In this document: piece by piece, positions 26,770 to 35,024 of the stretch | Numbering within the stretch: position 1 is the stretch's first letter | Layout: every line of letters begins with the position of its first letter | Source of the DNA: Vreelandella sedimenti | Lineage (GTDB): Bacteria > Pseudomonadota > Gammaproteobacteria > Pseudomonadales > Halomonadaceae | Length of the DNA: 54,989 nucleotides | Direction: 5' to 3' | NCBI RefSeq assembly: GCF_013416325.1 | Contig: NZ_JACCGK010000015.1 | Span: forward strand, 1 to 54,989 | The notes under the pieces: generated by a model | What the model was told of the DNA's origin: nothing | Databases searched by the model: none | Seen by the model: the letters and a program-made list of their open reading frames with translations, nothing else | Position numbers and translations under genes: made by a program

Positions 26770-28140
26770 TTACGGGGACACGTTGGCCAGAGGTTCCAAC
26801 GCCAACACTTCTTTGCGCAGCATAAGCTTCGGCTTCTCTAACGAATCGCGCCACTCGAGACACTCCTGCTGTGGCTGCGGGTCGTTATCGGGGCTTGCGC
26901 CGAAGGCATCCAGCCAGGCCTGACGGGAACACAGGTCTTGATACTCCCCGAGTAGGCGTTGGCGGTGCTTCAATTGGGACAGAAACGGTTCAGGGGTCTC
27001 TGGATTCAGATCAGCCAGGTAGCGAATCCGCTTCACGCCCTTACGCAGTTCATGGAACTCGGCGTCATGACTATCCAACGAGAGTGCCGCCAAGTCTTCA
27101 TCGTGGCGTGCGATACGCTCATTCAGTACCTTACAGATACGCTTTGGCGTGAGTTTCGAAAGCGCCTTCCCAACGTCATCGGAAGCGATAAAGTGCTGCC
27201 ATGCCTGCATCTCCTCAGCATACGCCGGTGCATTTAACTGCTGACACAGCGCCTGGTGGCGTTCCCGCTGACAAGCCTGGAGCCTCTGCATCAATCCCTG
27301 GCAACTACCAGAAGTGAGCGGCGGGGGCGTCTTGGCCATATCCTCCAGAAACACATCAATATCACGCAGGTCACTGGTAGCCTGGGCTCGTTGCTTGAGC
27401 CGCTTAAGCATCTTTTTCAGGCCAGGCACTCGAGTAATGGCGTGCACGGATTCACCCACTGCCCGGCTACGACGCAGATTGACCCGGTACTGGTGCAAGA
27501 ACTCAGGGTCAACGCCTGCGATAACACCAGCTTCCAAGGCACGGATCATCTGATACTGGTGCTCCAGCATGTCACGAATACGGCGGGCGGTGTCGTTATT
27601 GCGTTTGGGTGATTGGGGGGCAAGGCGCTGAAAAAGAGGATAGCTGGCCGTTTCCGGGGTCAGGTACCCTGCCAGTTTGGCTCCGCCCTGCCTCACGCTT
27701 TCCCAGGAAGAGCCGGACAGCGTGAAATGCAGCACGCTCCCGGTGGGCAGCGAATGCGGCGCTGCCTGTTCGAGCCAACGAGCCAGATCATGCAGCGCCG
27801 GGTTATGCCCAATCACCAGGACTCTTTCGGCTTCATTCGGCAGCGAGTCGAGCCAGGCCTGCAGCCCGCCACCATCGAACGTATAAAGGTCTTCATCGAA
27901 GTGAACCTGGTTGACCAGGGTATGATCAGGCAGTTGGCCTGCGATCTCATCGAAGGTTTCCCGCGTGCGAGCCGCTGTACTGACGTAAATCCCCCCTTCT
28001 AACGCTTGCCAGTGCTGAAGCACATGCGCCATCGCCGCTGCCTGACGTTTACCACGCTTTCGCAACGGCCGTTGGTGGTCGGTCATGTCGCCACTGGGCT
28101 GTTTAGCTTTGGCGTGCCGCATTAGGTATAGGTGCCGCAT
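26770..28140 (-). CDS. SixA phosphohistidine phosphatase fused to CHAD domain
   Basis: From ATG 28140 the product is 456 residues. The first about 170 carry the SixA/histidine-phosphatase motif LMRHAKAKQPSGD with catalytic His, STAARTRETF and VIGHNPALHDLARWL. The rest is a CHAD domain: conserved His/Arg helices such as HQYRVNLRRSRAVGESV, SDLRDIDVFLED and FHELRKGVKRIRYLADL. CHAD domains bind polyphosphate. Fusion with a phosphohistidine phosphatase is an unusual combination and could link phosphotransfer to polyphosphate. It lies after DUF2784 on the same strand. Confidence 0.9.
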   Translation of the reverse strand: MRHLYLMRHAKAKQPSGDMTDHQRPLRKRGKRQAAAMAHVLQHWQALEGGIYVSTAARTRETFDEIAGQLPDHTLVNQVHFDEDLYTFDGGGLQAWLDSLPNEAERVLVIGHNPALHDLARWLEQAAPHSLPTGSVLHFTLSGSSWESVRQGGAKLAGYLTPETASYPLFQRLAPQSPKRNNDTARRIRDMLEHQYQMIRALEAGVIAGVDPEFLHQYRVNLRRSRAVGESVHAITRVPGLKKMLKRLKQRAQATSDLRDIDVFLEDMAKTPPPLTSGSCQGLMQRLQACQRERHQALCQQLNAPAYAEEMQAWQHFIASDDVGKALSKLTPKRICKVLNERIARHDEDLAALSLDSHDAEFHELRKGVKRIRYLADLNPETPEPFLSQLKHRQRLLGEYQDLCSRQAWLDAFGASPDNDPQPQQECLEWRDSLEKPKLMLRKEVLALEPLANVSP

Positions 28141-28193
28141 GGGTTCGCTCCCAAGCACAGTGTGATACACAAAGTTTAGTACACGCCCATCTT

Positions 28194-28595
28194 CTAGGGA
28201 GAGTGCTGTCGAGGCTTCACCACAAACCAACTGGCCAACACCAGGCTACCGAATAGCGTGTACACCACTACAAACGCCCATTCCGGCAAAGTGAAATAGA
28301 GCAGGCTGTGCAGCCAGTACTGAATAAACGAGCCCGAATAAGTAGCGGCGCCCGCCTCTGCCCTCAGCACCATTTCCCAGGTGGTTAACGGGCAAACCAC
28401 CCCGAGCCAAGTCTGAACCACCACATAGCCAATGGCGCATAGATGCACGATGCGAAAAACGCGATTGCGAACCCACCGCCAGTTGAAGAAATAGCCTGCG
28501 TAAATAGTGACCAGGCCTAACACCACAAAGGCCACAAACAGCACGTGGAGAACTAGCAGGGTGTCGGCGAGCAGTAGCAGCAGCGTGGGAGGCAT
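28194..28595 (-). CDS. DUF2784 membrane protein
   Basis: This 133-residue protein has about four membrane helices, with LLADTLLVLHVLFVAFVVLGL, YAGYFFNWRWVRNRVFRI and CPLTTWE, which are the DUF2784 hallmarks. The family has no known function. It is encoded just upstream of the SixA-CHAD gene on the same strand. A partial sequence of the same kind is found as a remnant at 30703-30771. Confidence 0.9.
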   Translation of the reverse strand: MPPTLLLLLADTLLVLHVLFVAFVVLGLVTIYAGYFFNWRWVRNRVFRIVHLCAIGYVVVQTWLGVVCPLTTWEMVLRAEAGAATYSGSFIQYWLHSLLYFTLPEWAFVVVYTLFGSLVLASWFVVKPRQHSP

Positions 28596-28725
28596 AGCAG
28601 AGCTTACCTACTGGCTTGGTTTGAACGAGTTAAGACAGCAGTATTGGCCGTGTGTTCGGGAGCTGGAGCTTCCTCCAAGTACTGACAATAACCTCACACT
28701 TGGCTCAGTATCAAAAGTTTCGCTG

Positions 28726-29529
28726 CTAACTTACACAATTAGTCGGGGTAGCCGTGCGATAAATGGCCGTTGCCTTTTCCAACCCTTGCTGTAATGCCCG
28801 AATGCGAGATTCATGGGCGGGGTGCGTAGAGAGGAATTCAGGGGGCTGGCTTCCACCAGTAGTAGCCATGTTGCGCCACAGGGTCACGCTCTGCTGCGGG
28901 TCAAACCCCGCACGGGCCATAATCTCAAGGCCCATCAAATCGGCTTCCTCCTCATGGGTGCGGCTGAAAGGCAGGCTAATGCCCACCTGCGCACCGATAC
29001 CCAACGCCTGCATTAACTGCTGATTGCCAAATTCCCCTTCCCCCAATAACCCCACCACCAATAACACGGCTTTAATGCCAAGCTGCTGGGTAAGTCGCTC
29101 ATTGCCATGATCCGCCAGCACATGCCCCACCTCATGCCCAATCACCGCCGCTAGCTGGGCTGGAGTCTCGGCCACTCGCAGTAGGCCGCTATGCACCCCG
29201 ATGCGTCCACCCGGCAGAGCAAAAGCATTGGGGGAAGCATCCTCAAACACCACCACGTCCCAATGCTCTGGAAAAGCGAGCCCTGGGTAGCTTGCCTCAG
29301 CGCCAGCCACCACTTTTTCGGCCACACACTGCACCAACTGATTAGCCTGGGTATCGCGATTGATCGGCTGGCTATTGCGTAGCTGATTAAAAGCGTCTTT
29401 CCCCATGTCAGCCATTAACGAGTTCGGGACTAATGCTAGTTGGGAGCGCCCGGTGGGCGTTTCCTCGCAGCCAGCCAAAGAGGCCAGCAACCCCAAGAGG
29501 AAAAGAGGTAACAGAAATCGCCGATGCAT
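28726..29529 (-). CDS. M48-family metalloprotease lipoprotein (LoiP/BepA-like)
   Basis: This 267-residue protein has a lipoprotein signal (LLGLLASLAGC, Cys21). The M48 zinc motif is HEVGH in VIGHEVGHVLADHG, with EEADLMGLEIMARAGFDP holding the third ligand. ALPGGRIGVHSGLL precedes the active site, as in LoiP and YggG. Such outer-membrane-associated proteases degrade misassembled outer-membrane proteins. Length is normal. It is a different M48 class from the HtpX-like protein at 19337-21310. Confidence 0.92.
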   Translation of the reverse strand: MHRRFLLPLFLLGLLASLAGCEETPTGRSQLALVPNSLMADMGKDAFNQLRNSQPINRDTQANQLVQCVAEKVVAGAEASYPGLAFPEHWDVVVFEDASPNAFALPGGRIGVHSGLLRVAETPAQLAAVIGHEVGHVLADHGNERLTQQLGIKAVLLVVGLLGEGEFGNQQLMQALGIGAQVGISLPFSRTHEEEADLMGLEIMARAGFDPQQSVTLWRNMATTGGSQPPEFLSTHPAHESRIRALQQGLEKATAIYRTATPTNCVS

Positions 29530-29730
29530 CGGATAGTATCGCCTGGATTAAGAAACGTGCCGTAGAGTGTAAGGCGCTTCGCGGGCGTGGCGCTCGTCGC
29601 GTTAATCTACGCTACCCAGCCCAAGGTGCCGGTCGTTATCGTAGGCTACAAACAGACGATCATGATCCAGCCCGGTACGAAGCTCTAGCGAGCCTTCCAC
29701 ACCTTGGCGGAGCGGTAGATACCGTCAAGA

Positions 29731-29757
29731 ACCTCCCCGTTTAAGTAGCGGGGAGGT
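29731..29757. repeat. Perfect hairpin, IS200/IS605-like end or terminator
   Basis: ACCTCCCCG (29731-29739) and CGGGGAGGT (29749-29757) form a perfect 9-bp stem with a 9-base loop, preceded on the plus strand by GTCAAGA. IS200/IS605-type elements carry such subterminal hairpins at their right ends, often after a similar GTCAAGAACC phrase. No tnpA or tnpB coding sequence is seen beside it. It has no T-run, so it is a poor rho-independent terminator. The 270-base region 29530-29799 has no other gene I can support. Confidence 0.4.
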
Positions 29758-29799
29758 ACGTCTACATCGCTGCGAGGTGTTACGCGTTAAGGCTGTAAA

Positions 29800-30600
29800 T
29801 CATTCAGGCGTTTGCGCTTCGTCACGCATCACTTTGAGCGAAGTGATTTCAATGGTGAGCGCATCACGCGTTGCTTCTAACTCACTTACCCTATCACCGA
29901 CCGCTGAAAGTTGGTTATTGGCATCTTCAATCTGAGTATTTAGCGCTTCAAGGCCAGCTTCAACCTGACTGTGGGCATTTTCTGCCTCTTGACGAGCCTG
30001 TTGCGCGGTATCGCTGGCGGCTTCGGCCTCTTCAATCTCGGTGTTGAGCGTTTCAAGATCTGCTTCAGCCTCGCTGCGAGCGTCTTCTGCATCTTGGCGA
30101 GACTGTTGAGCGGCATCACGGGCGGCTTCGGCCTCTTCTTTCTCTTTTTCTACCTCGGCGTAGGTCTCATTCAGCTCTTCAAGGCTGCTCTGCCGTTCGT
30201 CGACCTGCTCATTGAGAGTCTCTACCTCTTCTTCGCGGGTTTCACGCTCACCCCGTAAAGCGGTCAAATCTTCTTCAGCATTAGCAATGTCTGCGCGCGT
30301 TGAAGCAAGTGCGGCTTCCGCCTCAGCTTGTTCAACTTCAAGGTTCTTCATCCGCTGCTGCAAAGTTGCTAAGTCCAGCTCCGCGGCTTCAACCTCAGAC
30401 ATCTCCGCCTGAATCTGTTGGTGCTCTCGCTCAGTTTCAGCCAGCCGCGCTTCGAGCGCTTCCATACTGTCTTCCCGCGACCCTGCAATGGTGTGCGCCA
30501 CAATGGCCCAGACCACCGCAATAATCGCGATAACCAAGAGCACCTTTACCCGGTGATCGCTCAACAATGCGGTCGTTGATGGTTTATTTGTCCCTGTCAT
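29800..30600 (-). CDS. Membrane-anchored coiled-coil protein
   Basis: This 266-residue protein has one membrane helix (about 18-42) and then an almost unbroken, very acidic coiled coil to the C-terminus. Two adjacent 35-residue units (five heptads each), beginning EEAEAARDAAQQSRQ and EEAEAASDTAQQARQ, are near copies, so part of the rod arose by internal duplication. No catalytic domain is seen. It may act as a periplasmic or cytoplasmic spacer or scaffold. No family is recognised beyond coiled coil. Confidence 0.75.
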   Translation of the reverse strand: MTGTNKPSTTALLSDHRVKVLLVIAIIAVVWAIVAHTIAGSREDSMEALEARLAETEREHQQIQAEMSEVEAAELDLATLQQRMKNLEVEQAEAEAALASTRADIANAEEDLTALRGERETREEEVETLNEQVDERQSSLEELNETYAEVEKEKEEAEAARDAAQQSRQDAEDARSEAEADLETLNTEIEEAEAASDTAQQARQEAENAHSQVEAGLEALNTQIEDANNQLSAVGDRVSELEATRDALTIEITSLKVMRDEAQTPE

Positions 30601-30702
30601 TGGTGCAATCCTCTCGCTTAAGCGCTATCGCTAATATGGTAGCTAACGTTTGTACGGCAGCGGGTCGTCATCTGCCCTGCTGTTAATTCACAGCAATTAA
30701 GC

Positions 30703-30771
30703 CTATACCACAAAGACCACATGGAGAATTAGGATCTCATCCGCCAAAAGTAAAAGCGGCGACTGTTGAGG
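30703..30771 (-). pseudogene. Remnant of a DUF2784-like gene
   Basis: On the minus strand one frame reads PQQSPLLLLADEILILHVVFVV and then a stop. This is clearly like the N-terminal LLLLLADTLLVLHVLFVAFVV helix of the intact DUF2784 gene at 28194-28595. No clean start or continuation exists, so it is a short fragment of a second copy. Confidence 0.45.
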
Positions 30772-30862
30772 AATATTTATGTACCTGATGTCATGGCTCC
30801 AAGGAAAATTTCTCCGATCGCAGCATCTGGTTTAGCCCCTCAGCTCTGCCTTGCTCCCAAGC

Positions 30863-32083
30863 TCACCCTAGAGATTTTAGCGCACTGCGCAAACGCTGAG
30901 CCAGGTGTTCAGGATGGACTCCATTCAAAGACACTGAGTCAGATTTTTGAAAATGGCAAAACTGAACAATGGCTTCCACAAAAGCAGTAACGACTCTATT
31001 TTCGTCAAAAGTGTGTGGTTCGAAATATAAATTCTTGATCTCTAAGTGGCTGGTTTTTCGATGGACTTTACAATCCATCCGGCCAACAAACACATCGCGA
31101 TACAGTAGCGGCAGGCAAAAGTAGCCATACTGACGCTTGGCTTCGGGCACATAACATTCCAACTGATAGTCGTATTGGAATAGCGCTTTGAGTCGCTCCC
31201 GCTGAATAACACTGTTGTCGAATGGCGAAAGAATCAACATACGCTCTTTCAAACGAGGCAGGGAGCGTTCGAATCCACCCTTTTCCAGTATAAATTCATC
31301 GCCACTGCTCACTTTTACTCTCTCTAAATCGCCCTGTGCCAACCTTTCATTTACCAGGGCATTCACAGCTTTGCGTAACTCTGCATTTCGGCGCAGATAG
31401 GTCAGTCCTTTGAGTGAAGCAAACCCATGACAGCGCAATTGTTGGTCTACTAGGTGCGCCGCATACTCCTCAATGGAGGGCATCTGTAAATTTACGTGAG
31501 ATGGCAATACCCGCTCGGTTAGATCGTATGTCTTTTGAAAGCCGTCGCGGTCGCTGACCATCAGATCGCCTTCCATATACAACTGTTCAAGTGCCTTTTT
31601 GGCTGGCTTCCAGTCCCACCAGCCTGCGCGCTTTATGGTGCTAGTCCCTACATCTCGAGACCGCAGCGGACCATCTGAACGTATGCGAGCCAACAATTCT
31701 CCCATGAGCTTTTTATCAGGTGATCTAAACCAATGCGTTTGCCCACTTTTGATAGCCTTTTTGTAGGGCAAGGTAAAGCGAAAATCGGCAATGGGTAAAA
31801 ATGCAGCTGCGTGCGACCAATACTCAAAAATGTCTTTATTGATTAATAGCTGGTTCAACATGTGTGGCTCAAACCCTGCTACTCGGGAGTGAATAACATG
31901 ATGATGGGCTCGCTCTACCACAGATATGGTGTCTATCTGAACATAACCCAGGTGGTTAATCGCTTTACGGGCCCCGGCTAAGCCACGTCCATAAGGCTGA
32001 TTCTGCAGCAAACCTTGCGCAGCCAGGGCAAGGCGACGTAAGCGCGACAGCTCTTGTGGGCGTTTAATTTCAATTACGGTCAT
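30863..32083 (-). CDS. YcaQ/AlkX-type DNA glycosylase
   Basis: The ATG at 32083, with GGGGA close upstream, gives a 406-residue protein. It is of the YcaQ (winged-helix, HTH_42) family. The catalytic region is GYVQIDTISVVERAHHHVIHSR, with the Gln-x-Asp motif, followed by WSHAAAFLPI, YGYFCLPLLYRDVFVGRMD and a closing helical part. Members excise alkylated bases and unhook interstrand crosslinks. Length matches the family. It stands alone between the DUF2784 remnant and a short intergenic region. Confidence 0.88.
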   Translation of the reverse strand: MTVIEIKRPQELSRLRRLALAAQGLLQNQPYGRGLAGARKAINHLGYVQIDTISVVERAHHHVIHSRVAGFEPHMLNQLLINKDIFEYWSHAAAFLPIADFRFTLPYKKAIKSGQTHWFRSPDKKLMGELLARIRSDGPLRSRDVGTSTIKRAGWWDWKPAKKALEQLYMEGDLMVSDRDGFQKTYDLTERVLPSHVNLQMPSIEEYAAHLVDQQLRCHGFASLKGLTYLRRNAELRKAVNALVNERLAQGDLERVKVSSGDEFILEKGGFERSLPRLKERMLILSPFDNSVIQRERLKALFQYDYQLECYVPEAKRQYGYFCLPLLYRDVFVGRMDCKVHRKTSHLEIKNLYFEPHTFDENRVVTAFVEAIVQFCHFQKSDSVSLNGVHPEHLAQRLRSALKSLG

Positions 32084-32254
32084 TTTTTCCCCAAAGCTCG
32101 CCATAAACAGTGCGAAATACGAGCGCTGGATGGCTTAATATTATGATCGTGCTTTTATTGCGCGTTACCCAATAGCTACACGCCTAGAAGAGGCAAGTGC
32201 TGTCCATACTTTATCCACTTACATCAGCCTTAATTTACACGTATTGAGTCACAA

Positions 32255-32746
32255 TCAGGCATTCAGATTTAGCTGCCAATAGCCAACGTCGTGCCACTGA
32301 TCGAACTTAAACCCTACCTTTTCAAAATGAGCTGCTTTTTTCATGCCCATTTTTTCATGCAGTGCAACGCTGGCAGCATTGGGAAGCGTGATGCCGCCCA
32401 TCACCGCATGAATTCCGCCCTCTTTGAGCGTGGAAAAGAGTGTTTCATACAGTTTTGCGCCCAAGCCTTTGCCTTGCTTCTGGTTGGAAAGATAAACGCT
32501 GACTTCAACTGAAAATCGATAAGCGCTTCGCTCCTTCCATTTTGTAGCGTAGGCATAACCCACTACAGCACCATCTTCCACTGCCACCACCCAAGGCAAA
32601 CCGGCCAACTGAACGTTTTCAATCCGACCTTGAATGTCTGGACCCGATACTGGCTTTTCTTCAAATGAAATAGCGGTATTTTCGATGTAGTGGTTATAAA
32701 TGTGCGCTATGGCTTCCGAATCACCCTTTACGGCATCTCTGATCAT
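32255..32746 (-). CDS. GNAT acetyltransferase, phosphinothricin-acetyltransferase-like
   Basis: This 163-residue GNAT protein shows HIYNHYIENTAISFEE, the substrate region of the PAT branch, then VGYAYATKWKERSAYRFSVE, and the acetyl-CoA loop QGKGLGAKLYETLF. The end, FEKVGFKFDQWHDVGYWQ, is also typical. Such enzymes acetylate phosphinothricin or, in many bacteria, methionine derivatives. The true substrate cannot be told from sequence. Confidence 0.9.
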   Translation of the reverse strand: MIRDAVKGDSEAIAHIYNHYIENTAISFEEKPVSGPDIQGRIENVQLAGLPWVVAVEDGAVVGYAYATKWKERSAYRFSVEVSVYLSNQKQGKGLGAKLYETLFSTLKEGGIHAVMGGITLPNAASVALHEKMGMKKAAHFEKVGFKFDQWHDVGYWQLNLNA

Positions 32747-32848
32747 GGTTTATTCCGTTTATACTCTGACGGTTTACGTTCACTGAGTAACAAAATTCGA
32801 CCTCCGCTTTCTTGGTCAGCTAGGGCGCCTTTAACGCTTAGCCAGCCG

Positions 32849-33436
32849 TTACCCGCACCGCGTTGCCAGAAACTCGCCATTGCCGACGGGCACAGTGCAG
32901 GTGATAAAATCGGGGCCTGCCGATACCTGCGCCATAAAAGCAGCCATTTCGTCTGCATGGGAAGTGGCGTTATCCACCACAAGCAGTCCGCCCTTGCGTA
33001 AAACTCGCTGGATATTCGGCCACCACTGCACATAATCAGAGCGTTTTGAGTCTAAAAAGAGCAGATCGAAATAGGCATCGTCCAGGCTTTCAAGCAAACT
33101 GCCCGCCTCCCCTCGATGCTGAGTGATGACCTTAGAGAGGCCTGAGCGCTCAAAATTTCTCGCGGCCATCTCACGCTTGAATTCGGAAAGCTCAACAGTG
33201 GTAACGTGCCCACCAACCCTCTGCACTGCCTGGGCCAGCCACAAGGTGGAGTACCCATTCGAGGTGCCAATTTCCAGCACTCGCTGGGCATTGGTTGCTT
33301 GAACAAGCACCGATAAAAACTCACCCGTATCACGAGTAATATTGAGCATTCGTCTTGGGCGTTCAGAAATGGCAGCATCGTTTTGTTGGCCAAACTGCTC
33401 AAGCTCCATTAGCAGTTCTTGAAGGGTTTCACTCAC
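32849..33436 (-). CDS. Class I SAM-dependent O-methyltransferase
   Basis: This 195-residue protein has the SAM site VLEIGTSNGYSTLWLA, an acidic VTTVELSEF motif after it, DLLFLDSKRSDY, and GGLLVVDNATSHADEM, which are the motifs of the catechol/caffeoyl-CoA O-methyltransferase family. Those enzymes usually bind a metal at the Asp and Asn seen here. The substrate is unknown. It lies 102 bases upstream of the GNAT gene and 53 bases downstream of the LysE-type gene on the same strand. Confidence 0.9.
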   Translation of the reverse strand: MSETLQELLMELEQFGQQNDAAISERPRRMLNITRDTGEFLSVLVQATNAQRVLEIGTSNGYSTLWLAQAVQRVGGHVTTVELSEFKREMAARNFERSGLSKVITQHRGEAGSLLESLDDAYFDLLFLDSKRSDYVQWWPNIQRVLRKGGLLVVDNATSHADEMAAFMAQVSAGPDFITCTVPVGNGEFLATRCG

Positions 33437-33489
33437 AGTTGTCTCCCGATACGAACAGCATTTCCATCATCCAATTTACCGTCCTTTAC

Positions 33490-34116
33490 TTACACAGGCC
33501 GCTTTGCAAGCATCGCCCAGACACCCGCCGAAGAGAGTAACGTTCCGCCAACCAAGTTGAAGCGACGCTGGGCGCGACGCGATGCCAGCATCTTGCGCAC
33601 CGACGTTGCGAACACGGCATAAAGAGTGGCGTTCAGCGTTGCCAAGGCCACGAATGTAACCGTAAGAATCCACAGCTGCTGCCCAGCATCGGCGTTCGGG
33701 CTGACAAATTGCGGCAAAAAGGCGACGAAGAAGATAATGCCCTTCGGGTTAAGCGCAGTAACAAAATAGGTATTGGTGAAGAGCTTCCAGCGCGAACCTG
33801 ATACCGCCGGTGTAACCGGCTGCACCGACGATATACCGGCACGCAATAGTTTGATGCCCATATAGAGCAGGTATAAACCGCCGATCCACTTGATCACGGT
33901 GAACCAAAATGCCGAGGTGGCTAACACCGCTCCCAGGCCAAGCAGTGAAAAGAGCAGTGCCGTTGAATCACCCAATGCCACCGCAGCGACAAGCGGAATA
34001 TTGGCGCGCCTACCTTGGGCAATAGAGTAGCTAACCACTGTCAAAATCGTTGGCCCAGGAATCGCGAGCAAAGCCACGGACGCAAGGACAAAGGCGAACC
34101 AGATTTCAATAGACAT
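33490..34116 (-). CDS. LysE/RhtB-family amino acid exporter
   Basis: This 208-residue inner-membrane protein has about six helices and the LysE signature LLAIPGPTILTVVSYSIAQGRR, then GDSTALLFSLLGLGAVL and ALNPKGIIFFVAFLPQFV. The family exports amino acids or related metabolites. No paired regulator is seen. It lies next to the O-methyltransferase and GNAT genes on the same strand. Confidence 0.92.
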   Translation of the reverse strand: MSIEIWFAFVLASVALLAIPGPTILTVVSYSIAQGRRANIPLVAAVALGDSTALLFSLLGLGAVLATSAFWFTVIKWIGGLYLLYMGIKLLRAGISSVQPVTPAVSGSRWKLFTNTYFVTALNPKGIIFFVAFLPQFVSPNADAGQQLWILTVTFVALATLNATLYAVFATSVRKMLASRRAQRRFNLVGGTLLSSAGVWAMLAKRPV

Positions 34117-34225
34117 GGAAAGCTACCTCACAGGTTGTGAATGCTAAGTTAGCATAAGCTCAACAATGATTGGAGTGCTCTGCTAGAAGCTAAGTGGCTC
34201 TCTCTATCACGCTTGCTTTTAACCA

Positions 34226-34457
34226 TCACCACATGCCCAACTGAACAGCGATCCAGCGTCCCGGTGCCAGGGAACCAACAAAAGCACCAACTAGCCCCAG
34301 ATAGTCGCCAACCATCCAACTGCGATGCTGCTCTACCCTTGAGGATAGCCGCCAATGCAATGGCAAGAGCTACTAGCCCCCACAACGAAAGCAGATGAAT
34401 CGGCCCAAAGTGACCTATCAGCGGCAGAACGCCGACGCCAAACCAGAAGCGGCTCAA
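34226..34457 (-). pseudogene. DUF2306-like membrane protein, frameshifted and truncated
   Basis: One minus frame reads PLIGHFGPIHLLSLWGLVALA and AILKGRAAS, the DUF2306 core. The conserved continuation HRSWMVGDYLGLVGAFVGSL and APGRW lies in a different frame, ending at a stop at 34226. The two parts meet near 34320-34330, so a frameshift separates them. The usual N-terminal helices are also missing, so the gene is broken at both levels. Confidence 0.55.
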
Positions 34458-34617
34458 GGAGCGCCTAACGACCTACGCTGCCATCGAATGGGAGTGGTTT
34501 AGCAATCCAAAGACATTGACGCCCGCCCAGCGTGCGCACTGGCAAACGCTGGGGCTTGGCCAACGCCTTACCGAAACGTGGGTGGAATGGGTCGAGGAAG
34601 TGATGGAAGAGGATTAG
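34414..34617 (+). pseudogene. C-terminal remnant of an unrecognised gene
   Basis: A stop-free plus frame with no start codon ends in RLTTYAAIEWEWFSNPK and later WVEWVEEVMEED, then TAG. The sequence looks like real protein with many Trp and acidic residues, but I do not recognise the family. It abuts and overlaps the DUF2306 remnant, so the junction near 34455 may mark a deletion. The region 34618-35024 holds no gene I can support. Confidence 0.3.
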
Positions 34618-35024
34618 CTATTGTTGAAACCAGCTTCTCACGGAAGCTTGGGGCTTTGGAGGGGGAAGACTGTTATCGGCCAGGAGTTAACTGCAAGAAA
34701 GTCGTGACGTTTCAATAATAAAAGCAAGTTGGTGGGTCGAAATTAACCAAAATCTTGCAGGCAAGGTACGCGTTTATCAAAAAATGCCATAACCACTTAT
34801 CAATAATCAACCGTGGTCAGGCCATGATGATTAATGGATCGTTCGAAGAAAAAAGAGCAACTCTTGACAGGCTTCTCTATACTGTGACTATCCACTGACG
34901 AAATACCAATCAAAGGGTCGCTGTGAAGATTGGGGATAATCGCCAGCTTGGTGGTTTTCCTCACTTACCCGCCCGGCGGCCCCTTGTACGAATCCTGCCC
35001 TGGGCACACCTCAAGGTGTTCGTC

